Positions 16,935 through 22,577 of a stretch of DNA of 22,577 bases are shown here, one piece after another. Made by a program: the position numbers and the translations under genes. Position 1 is the first letter of the stretch; each line of letters opens with the position of its first letter. A model generated the notes under the pieces. It had not been told where the DNA came from and did not search any database. It saw only the letters and a list, made by a program, of their open reading frames with translations. The stretch comes from a virus: IMG/VR virus record IMGVR_UViG_3300009705_000137, positions 1 to 22,577 of that record, one strand, 5' to 3'.

Positions 16935-16948
16935 CATATTTATTAAAG
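16935..16948 (+). promoter_or_regulatory. Candidate late promoter motif
   Basis: CATATTTATTAAAG lies 39 bases (measured from TATTTATTA at 16937) before the ATG at 16976, in one of the few real gaps of the window. The same TATTTATTA is in the gaps before 19047 and 22351. A good ribosome site (GAGAGGA) follows. Function is inferred from recurrence. Confidence 0.4.
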
Positions 16949-16975
16949 ACATAAGTAATAGAGAGGAATAAAAAC

Positions 16976-17644
16976 ATGGGATATTTAGATAATACTTCAA
17001 TAACAGTAGACGCTATCTTAACAAAAAAAGGACGCGAAATTCTAGCAAAAGGAGCAGATGAGTTTAAGATAACTCAGTTTGCTCTAGCAGACGATGAAAT
17101 AGATTATAGTCTATGGAATCCTGCTCACTCATTAGGTACAAATTATTATGGAATTGCAATTGACAATATGCCATTAATAGAAGCTATACCAGATGAAACA
17201 CAAACAATGAAGTATAAATTAGTTACATTACGTAAGAATACTACACGAATACCTATTATTACTGTACCTAACTCAACAGTAACATTAATAGCAGGAGGAG
17301 ATGCAGTAGAAGTAAGACCTAATACATCCAACTTTGAAGGAGGTAATTCTACACTAGGGTATACAGCAATACTATCAAATAGTGATGTAGCGTTCTTAGA
17401 CGTATCTATACCAGTAAAAAGTGTTTTAATGCAACAAGCAACAGTCCCAACATTTGTTGGAGATGATGAGTCAGCTCAATCAATAACTGCAGTAGGATTT
17501 AGCTTCAGTATTATAGCTAAAAATCAACCAATTGAAGCTAAAACAGCAACATTAACTATTATAGGTAATGAGACGGGAGGTAGAGCTACTGTCACTGTTA
17601 CTGTTAATAAACAAGAAGTCGCTACATCAGGTGGTGCTCTGTAA
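16976..17644 (+). CDS. Conserved virion structural protein
   Basis: This encodes 222 residues with a strong ribosome site (AGAGAGGA) before ATG 16976. The N-terminus MGYLDNTSITVDAILTKKGR is followed by EFKITQFALADDEIDY and LWNPAHSLGTNYYG. This conserved start is one I associate with structural proteins of marine and Bacteroidota phages. The remaining 140 residues alternate short beta strands and Thr/Ala-rich stretches, suggesting a beta-sandwich, and end in a strand-rich tail (RATVTVTVNKQEVA). Its place after the gp7-like gene suggests a baseplate or tail-fibre-network component. The precise role is unknown. Confidence 0.7.
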   Translation: MGYLDNTSITVDAILTKKGREILAKGADEFKITQFALADDEIDYSLWNPAHSLGTNYYGIAIDNMPLIEAIPDETQTMKYKLVTLRKNTTRIPIITVPNSTVTLIAGGDAVEVRPNTSNFEGGNSTLGYTAILSNSDVAFLDVSIPVKSVLMQQATVPTFVGDDESAQSITAVGFSFSIIAKNQPIEAKTATLTIIGNETGGRATVTVTVNKQEVATSGGAL

Positions 17645-17661
17645 TCAATAGGGAATAAAAA

Positions 17662-18957
17662 ATGGCATTACAAAATAGAAAATCAAAAGCTCAAATAGAA
17701 AAAGAAATTAGTGAAGTAAAAGCAATACAAGATCAGCTTCAAGAAGAAAAGAGGCAATCGGAAGGGCTTCCTTCAACTAAAGACTCCGCACAAGGTGCAA
17801 TCTTAAGAGAAGCTCAAAAGATAGCTAATCAAATCGTAAGAGAGCGCGATGCACTATCTCAAAAAACAACTACTGGAAAAATATATTCAAGATTAGATCC
17901 CGGTAATGATGTTATATCAAATAGAAAAGAAGTAGTAACTGCAGGATTATGGTCTAATAACTCAGGAGAGTTAAAAACTATGCATACCGCATCTAGTCAA
18001 ACTAGCTCTAATGCAGGTAAATATTATTGGGATGTATATCATAGTGGATCTAATAAAGTTGGTTCTGCTACTCAATTTGCAATAGCATACGGTCACAGAC
18101 ATGGTAGTGGTAGTAAATTAAATAATTCAGATTACCCTACAAAAGCAGTATATACCCAGTATAGAAATATATTATTAAATCCAGGTGATACACAATTTAC
18201 TTTTGATAATAATGCAAATGAAGATCATATATATGCAATTAATATTCAGCGCTCGCGACTTAAAGAAAAGTTAGATCCAGGTAATTGGGAGTTAGTATTA
18301 AGTGGGAGTGTAAAAGCAACTGACGGATCTACTAACGTGGGAGCTATCGGTAATAATATAACTAAACTTATTGATAATAGTGGAGGATCAAATGCAACCA
18401 TACAGGACGGTAAACGAGTTTATAATGTTGTAAGTGGTACTATCGCAGACGGTGAATATACAGCTGATGATGATGGTCTCAAAGGTGGTTACGGACTTGT
18501 ATATCCAGATTTAGGAATTATAATACTTAATCCAGGAAGATTAAAAACACGGGGTGTGGTACCTGCAGGTAATGTAACTACTGAGATGTCCAAATCTAAC
18601 TTTAACAACCATTATAACAGAACATTATTTAGAGCAATATCCGGATCATCAGCACCATCACCTACTTTTGGAGGAACATATGGATTTCAAGCTCGTAATG
18701 AAGAAGAGGTAACATCAACCTTCTATTATATTAGAGTAAAAAACGCAGATTATAATTTTAGTAATAATCCAACTTTTGTTACCGGCTCACTAGGTGCACT
18801 AAAACATGCATCAATGATAAAAGATCCAAAATCATACATTACCACAGTAGGAATGTATAATAATAAACAGGAACTCCTTGCAACTGCAAAGTTAAGTAAA
18901 CCGTTACTTAAATCTTTCGATAGAGAGGCATTAATTAAGGTTAAGCTAGATTTCTAA
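17662..18957 (+). CDS. Virion structural protein with shared C-terminal module
   Basis: This 431-residue protein has an AGGGA before ATG 17662. Residues 1-70 are a charged coiled coil (KAQIEKEISEVKAIQDQLQE). The middle is beta-rich and has segments recurring in marine phage structural proteins: NILLNPGDTQFTFDN, IYAINIQRSRLKEKLDPGNW and YGLVYPDLGIIILNP. The C-terminal 75 residues (VKNADYNFSNNPTF ... ITTVGMYNNKQELLATAKLSKP ... IKVKLDF) match, at lower identity, the end of the 1092-residue protein encoded next. The two probably share an assembly or trimerisation module. A baseplate or fibre-attachment role is inferred; I cannot place it among T4 proteins. Confidence 0.65.
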   Translation: MALQNRKSKAQIEKEISEVKAIQDQLQEEKRQSEGLPSTKDSAQGAILREAQKIANQIVRERDALSQKTTTGKIYSRLDPGNDVISNRKEVVTAGLWSNNSGELKTMHTASSQTSSNAGKYYWDVYHSGSNKVGSATQFAIAYGHRHGSGSKLNNSDYPTKAVYTQYRNILLNPGDTQFTFDNNANEDHIYAINIQRSRLKEKLDPGNWELVLSGSVKATDGSTNVGAIGNNITKLIDNSGGSNATIQDGKRVYNVVSGTIADGEYTADDDGLKGGYGLVYPDLGIIILNPGRLKTRGVVPAGNVTTEMSKSNFNNHYNRTLFRAISGSSAPSPTFGGTYGFQARNEEEVTSTFYYIRVKNADYNFSNNPTFVTGSLGALKHASMIKDPKSYITTVGMYNNKQELLATAKLSKPLLKSFDREALIKVKLDF

Positions 18958-18991
18958 ATTGATTCTATTGAAATAGTACCATATTATATAG

Positions 18992-19024
18992 ACCCTTTAT
19001 ATTTATTATAGTATAGAGGGTTTT
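18992..19024 (+). terminator. Rho-independent terminator-like hairpin
   Basis: ACCCTTTATA (18992-19001) pairs with TATAGAGGGT (19012-19021), a 10-bp stem with one G-T pair and a 10-base loop. The last stem base begins a run of four T followed by ATATAT. It lies 35 bases after the stop at 18957. The stem is AT-rich at the loop end and stronger at the base. The sequence TATTTATTA, which recurs before other late genes, spans the loop. Confidence 0.6.
19000..19008 (+). promoter_or_regulatory. Candidate late promoter motif inside the terminator loop
   Basis: TATTTATTA lies 47 bases upstream of the ATG at 19047. It is identical to motifs before the genes at 16976 and 22351. It overlaps the loop of the hairpin at 18992-19024. 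Function is inferred. Confidence 0.35.
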
Positions 19025-19046
19025 ATATATAATAGAAAAGTGAAAG

Positions 19047-22000
19047 ATGTCAGTATTTAAGAAAATAGATCCATCAGATATATCAATTACACCGTTTAAT
19101 GTGTATAAGGATTATACTATAAATTCAACGAACTATAGTAGTAGTTATGGTGTGCAAATACTTCAAGGATTACACTATACACATTCTTTCGGTGATCCTT
19201 TAAAAGGAATTCCTATTACTGAAGAAGAGCAGAATCCTAATGGAACTTATAAAGGTATTATACATGATAGTATAAATCACCTATATTATCAACGAATTGA
19301 TAAACCATCTGAAAACTTTGGTGGTAATAACCCAGATAAAGAAACAAGAATTCTTGGTGAAAAAGCACATGTTATTTCCATACCCTCAACCATATTTGAT
19401 TTACGTATAAAATCAGGTTCAATAAAATTTACTGATCAATACATTCAAAGACTTCCGTTAGATCGAGAAAAAAACCTCATAAACTTACCTTATAATCAAT
19501 CAAGCTCTTTGTATAATCATCGATATGAGAATCATTATTCACCGTTTCAATCACCTGTGGTATGGAATACAGCACCAAATTTAGAGGCTCATTGGTCTTT
19601 TGATGATCCAAACCTACAGGTAAATTCCTACATACAGTCAGATGCTATGAACACAGGCCTTCAACGTGCAGCATCTCAGTACTCTTCTCAATATAAAATG
19701 GTTTTTAATACTTCTGGTAAAGCAGATGACCCTAATGCAGCAGCATCAGGTACAGGAAGTATACATATGATGGTAGCAGCTGTTGATAATCATAATGGGA
19801 AAAACTTCTCGTTTGGCCCCATGACTGGAAGAAGAAAGATGTACAACAAAGGTAACGGGTTCTTATGGAGAAAAGGACAAGATTTCCAGGGCCGTACTAA
19901 CGCTAACTGGTGGACGAACTTAGGTCAGGGTACAGGAACAAATATACAACACGGAATGCCATCCTACACACTTACTATGTGGGTAAAACCAATGGACTGG
20001 AATTCAACGACTCGCAACACAACAGGAGCTCCTGGTGAGAGTACATTACTGACACGGGATAAAAATGCATATTTTGAATTAAATATATTAACTGGTTCTG
20101 TGTCAGAGAGCATTCATAACCCTAAAGGTTTAGTTCCATTACAAATGTTCTGGGGTGCAACTGGTAGTAACTGTACAACATCCTCTTCGTATGCTGCAGC
20201 GAGCAGCGGGTTCGGTTTAGCGACAGGTTCTTGGAACCTTGTTTCAGTAATGCAAGAATTCTGGCCAGACTGCTACTACGGTTCATCAGGCTCTAGACAC
20301 GAAGAATTACCACCATGGGGACACTCCCCAGCTAAAACTACATTACGAATTTGCCGACCTGATCCATTAAGCGCTACAGGTTATACATATATTAAAAAAG
20401 TAGGATATGCAACTGCATCTATAACACCAACGTATCCATGGCATCTAGATACTTTTGCAGTAACTGCATCAAATCAATATGATAGAGCCCTCTTTATATG
20501 CGCATCAGGATCATCTAAAGTAGGAGCACAAAACAACCATCCAACCTCCATGACTCAATACAACGCATTTACAGGCTCAATAGATGAAGTACGCTTTTAT
20601 GAAGATGTATTAACAGATACACATATTGCACGGTTGTATGAAACACCAGATTTACAGCTAGACAAACTATCACCATTAACTGCCTCTTTTGATATAACCG
20701 ATGATGGGTATGGTAATTTAGTTGATAATTTAGTACCAGTTACTCATTTTGCACCTAAAAGCGCATTAGTTGGGTATTATGGATTCAATGAATTATTTCC
20801 TATAAAGAATCAGACAAGCGCATCTGTAGATAGAAAGCAACATAAAGGTATGGGTAAGACAAGCATACAGGATTTTTCAACTTATAAAAATAACGGTGTA
20901 TCAGATAAAGTTTGTTTCAAGGAGGGTATAGCATCTTTTATGCAAAGCGGGTCTAATAGGAATGCTGCAGCAATCAACTTTTATCAATCAACACTTAAAT
21001 CAGGAATGCGAGCTCAGTTTAATAATAGTGGTAGTATTAGAATACCACATATCGACAAGTTAAATCTAGGTGGTGACGACGGATTTGCAATAAGCTTTTG
21101 GATAAAAATTCCAGAAAATCAAATACCATCAGAGAATACGTTAACTGGACAAATAGTATGGAATGAAACAGGAGGAGGTCAACCTTGGGGACCATCACAT
21201 GAAGACTACTTTTCAGATTTCGGACCCGGTCCAACATATTACTGGACATCTGGATCAAAAGCAGGTCGTGATTATGCAACACTTATAACTAAATCTGGGT
21301 TAGGTACAGAGAAGTTGATAAATGCAGCAACAACCTTACCGTTCGAACAACTTGTTCAAGGTGAAGCAATGAAAAACAATTACCCATATCATATTGAATT
21401 AAAAAATACTTCACTAGAGTTTGATGGATATAAAACTGAACCTAACAATCCCACTTACCCTGGATTAGGTACCCCATTAGGATCTCAATTGAACTCATTA
21501 GTATTCCGAAAAAAATCAGGAGGTCGCATACTCGTTGTAGAATCACAAACAGCTTTAACACCACTTGTAGATCATCATATAGTTATCCAAGAGAGAGATC
21601 AAGATATCCAGATATGGATAGATGGTGTTTTAGATAGAAATGTACATAATACAGTTGAAGAATGTACTGATAATATATCTGATGTATTTATAGGTGACAA
21701 CGGAACAGCATGGGTAACAGGATCAAAACATCATCCAGCAGTAACATCAAACTTTATACTACCTGAAAATCCTTTTAGCGGGTCTTTAGATGAGATACGT
21801 TTTTATGATACTAGTTTATCAAAAAATGAAATATGGTCCCTATATGATAACAGCTATACTGATGGAACAGCGTATCAAGAGAACATTGTAGGTAATGCAT
21901 TCTATGAACACGGATTACTAACTATGACAAATAACAATTTTCCTAGATACTGGTCTGGTTCACTGCATGCAGGTACTGCAAATATAGGTAATGATTCAAC

Positions 22001-22325
22001 TGCACTTTTTAGCGACAATTTTCAGCTGAAAGTTAAAAATACACGTGAATTATATGAACAGCAGATACGGTGCCATACTAGAGCTAGTGACTTTAATCTA
22101 ACAACTAATCCAACTGCACGTAAAACAGTAATAGGCACTTGTAGTGAAGTGCTGTCTACACAAGAGCTAGCTGATTTTGCTACTGATCCAATTTTTAATC
22201 CATATGTTACTACCATCGGGTTGTATGATGAGTACGGTAGATTACTTGGAATAGGTAAATTAGCTAGACCGATTCAGAAGTTAAAAAACGTGGATATGAC
22301 GTTTATTATTAAGTTTGACATATAA
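19047..22325 (+). CDS. Large tail-fibre or adsorption-type protein with two LamG-like domains
   Basis: This encodes 1092 residues. Two concanavalin/LamG-like units are visible. The first starts near residue 306 (YTLTMWVKPMDW) and closes near 508-535 (FTGSIDEVRFYEDVLTDTHIARLY). The second starts near 680 (FAISFWIKIPEN) and closes near 911-935 (FSGSLDEIRFYDTSLSKNEIWSLYD). Such domains bind carbohydrate or protein ligands, which suits receptor recognition or a structural decoration. The N-terminus (MSVFKKIDPSDISITPFNVYKDY) is a conserved-looking virion-attachment segment. The C-terminal 80 residues share the module of the preceding gene (NPYVTTIGLYDEYGRLLGIGKLARP...IIKFDI). The ribosome site is weak. 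A separate late transcript is likely because a terminator-like hairpin precedes it. Confidence 0.7.
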   Translation: MSVFKKIDPSDISITPFNVYKDYTINSTNYSSSYGVQILQGLHYTHSFGDPLKGIPITEEEQNPNGTYKGIIHDSINHLYYQRIDKPSENFGGNNPDKETRILGEKAHVISIPSTIFDLRIKSGSIKFTDQYIQRLPLDREKNLINLPYNQSSSLYNHRYENHYSPFQSPVVWNTAPNLEAHWSFDDPNLQVNSYIQSDAMNTGLQRAASQYSSQYKMVFNTSGKADDPNAAASGTGSIHMMVAAVDNHNGKNFSFGPMTGRRKMYNKGNGFLWRKGQDFQGRTNANWWTNLGQGTGTNIQHGMPSYTLTMWVKPMDWNSTTRNTTGAPGESTLLTRDKNAYFELNILTGSVSESIHNPKGLVPLQMFWGATGSNCTTSSSYAAASSGFGLATGSWNLVSVMQEFWPDCYYGSSGSRHEELPPWGHSPAKTTLRICRPDPLSATGYTYIKKVGYATASITPTYPWHLDTFAVTASNQYDRALFICASGSSKVGAQNNHPTSMTQYNAFTGSIDEVRFYEDVLTDTHIARLYETPDLQLDKLSPLTASFDITDDGYGNLVDNLVPVTHFAPKSALVGYYGFNELFPIKNQTSASVDRKQHKGMGKTSIQDFSTYKNNGVSDKVCFKEGIASFMQSGSNRNAAAINFYQSTLKSGMRAQFNNSGSIRIPHIDKLNLGGDDGFAISFWIKIPENQIPSENTLTGQIVWNETGGGQPWGPSHEDYFSDFGPGPTYYWTSGSKAGRDYATLITKSGLGTEKLINAATTLPFEQLVQGEAMKNNYPYHIELKNTSLEFDGYKTEPNNPTYPGLGTPLGSQLNSLVFRKKSGGRILVVESQTALTPLVDHHIVIQERDQDIQIWIDGVLDRNVHNTVEECTDNISDVFIGDNGTAWVTGSKHHPAVTSNFILPENPFSGSLDEIRFYDTSLSKNEIWSLYDNSYTDGTAYQENIVGNAFYEHGLLTMTNNNFPRYWSGSLHAGTANIGNDSTALFSDNFQLKVKNTRELYEQQIRCHTRASDFNLTTNPTARKTVIGTCSEVLSTQELADFATDPIFNPYVTTIGLYDEYGRLLGIGKLARPIQKLKNVDMTFIIKFDI

Positions 22326-22331
22326 TCCTAC

Positions 22332-22340
22332 TATTTATTA
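22332..22340 (+). promoter_or_regulatory. Candidate promoter motif before the resolvase gene
   Basis: TATTTATTA occurs 19 bases before ATG 22351, in the 25-base gap after the LamG protein gene. No Shine-Dalgarno sequence is present (TTAATAAGTTATG). Function is inferred from recurrence of the motif. Confidence 0.3.
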
Positions 22341-22350
22341 TTAATAAGTT

Positions 22351-22577
22351 ATGGCAAGAAAAATTTGAAAAGCAAGGGCAAATGCTATTAAGCATGGATA
22401 TCGAAGCGGATTCGAACACACAGTCTCTAAAGAACTTACTGAAGCAAAAATTAAATTCGAGTACGAAACAACTGTAATTTCATACATAAAGCCAGAAACC
22501 AATCATACATATACTATAGATTTTACTTTACCTAATGGTATATTAGTAGAAACAAAAGGTCGATGGGTTCTTGAAGA
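22351..22577 (+). CDS. T7-endonuclease-I-like Holliday-junction resolvase, 3' partial, TGA at codon 6
   Basis: The window shows about the first 75 codons; the rest lies downstream. With TGA at 22366-22368 counted as residue 6, the protein matches T7 gp3. RSGFE gives Glu22, YTIDFTLPNG gives Asp57, and VETKG gives Glu67 and Lys69. The T7 catalytic residues are Glu20, Asp55, Glu65 and Lys67, so all spacings agree exactly. KFEYE and NHTYT also match. Such enzymes resolve branched DNA during replication and packaging. No ATG, GTG or TTG occurs in frame between the TGA and RSGFE, so translation cannot easily begin after the stop. No Shine-Dalgarno sequence is visible. The gene is either mutated, subject to readthrough, or carries an error at this codon. 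Confidence 0.8.
22366..22368 (+). other. In-frame TGA in the endonuclease I gene
   Basis: The TGA is codon 6, between MARKI and KARANAIKHG. It is one transition from TGG. The frame and the catalytic-residue spacing are intact across it. Confidence 0.9.

Noticed and set aside
1706-22577. Genome-wide stop-codon reassignment
   Set aside because: TAA and TAG terminate many genes at sensible positions, TGG is the normal Trp codon, and long frames contain no other internal stops. A recoded phage would show many such codons.

Overview
This 22.6 kb window is a stretch of an AT-rich, T4-like (contractile-tailed, myovirus) phage genome. All supported genes lie on the plus strand, tightly packed, with ATGA or TAATG overlaps and very little intergenic DNA. 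The phage type rests on recognisable T4-type proteins: a gp55-like late sigma factor, a gp5-like spike, gp25, gp6, a gp7/P2-gpI-like wedge protein, a ClpP-like protease and a T7-endonuclease-I-like resolvase. The style of the conserved hypothetical and structural proteins is that of marine environmental T4-like phages. The host is not proven. Two upstream elements shaped like Bacteroidota promoters (TTG, about 19-20 nt, TATATT) and a GCTDPxALNYDPxA...GSC motif weakly favour a Bacteroidota host, but several late genes have good AGGAG-type ribosome sites.

Layout. 1-1703: the 3' end of a long coiled-coil membrane protein and two small conserved hypothetical genes, the latter two each preceded by the same promoter-like element. 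1706-4658: ClpP-like protease, HD-domain hydrolase, a small membrane-anchored coiled-coil protein, gp55-like late sigma factor and a small conserved protein. 4636-12296: baseplate hub and wedge genes, namely a gp5-like spike without lysozyme, two conserved proteins of unknown role, gp25, gp6, a beta-rich structural protein and a proline-rich structural protein. 12296-22325: very large structural genes, including a 1537-residue gp7-like protein carrying a LamG-like insert and a 1092-residue protein with two LamG-like domains. Between them are two smaller structural genes. 22351-end: start of a Holliday-junction resolvase. The late sigma factor immediately precedes the baseplate genes whose late expression it probably drives.

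The most striking observation is that three conserved genes are each interrupted by a single in-frame stop codon, a different one each time: TAG in clpP, TAA in gp6 and TGA at codon 6 of the endonuclease I gene. In each case the reading frame continues with recognisable homology. In ClpP and endonuclease I the spacing between catalytic residues is exactly conserved only if the stop counts as one residue. The many long intact reading frames, the use of TAA and TAG as ordinary terminators, and plentiful TGG argue against a changed genetic code. Substitution (real, or from assembly), readthrough, or for clpP a coupled restart at TAGATG are the live options. I found no tRNA, CRISPR array, insertion sequence or integration gene.
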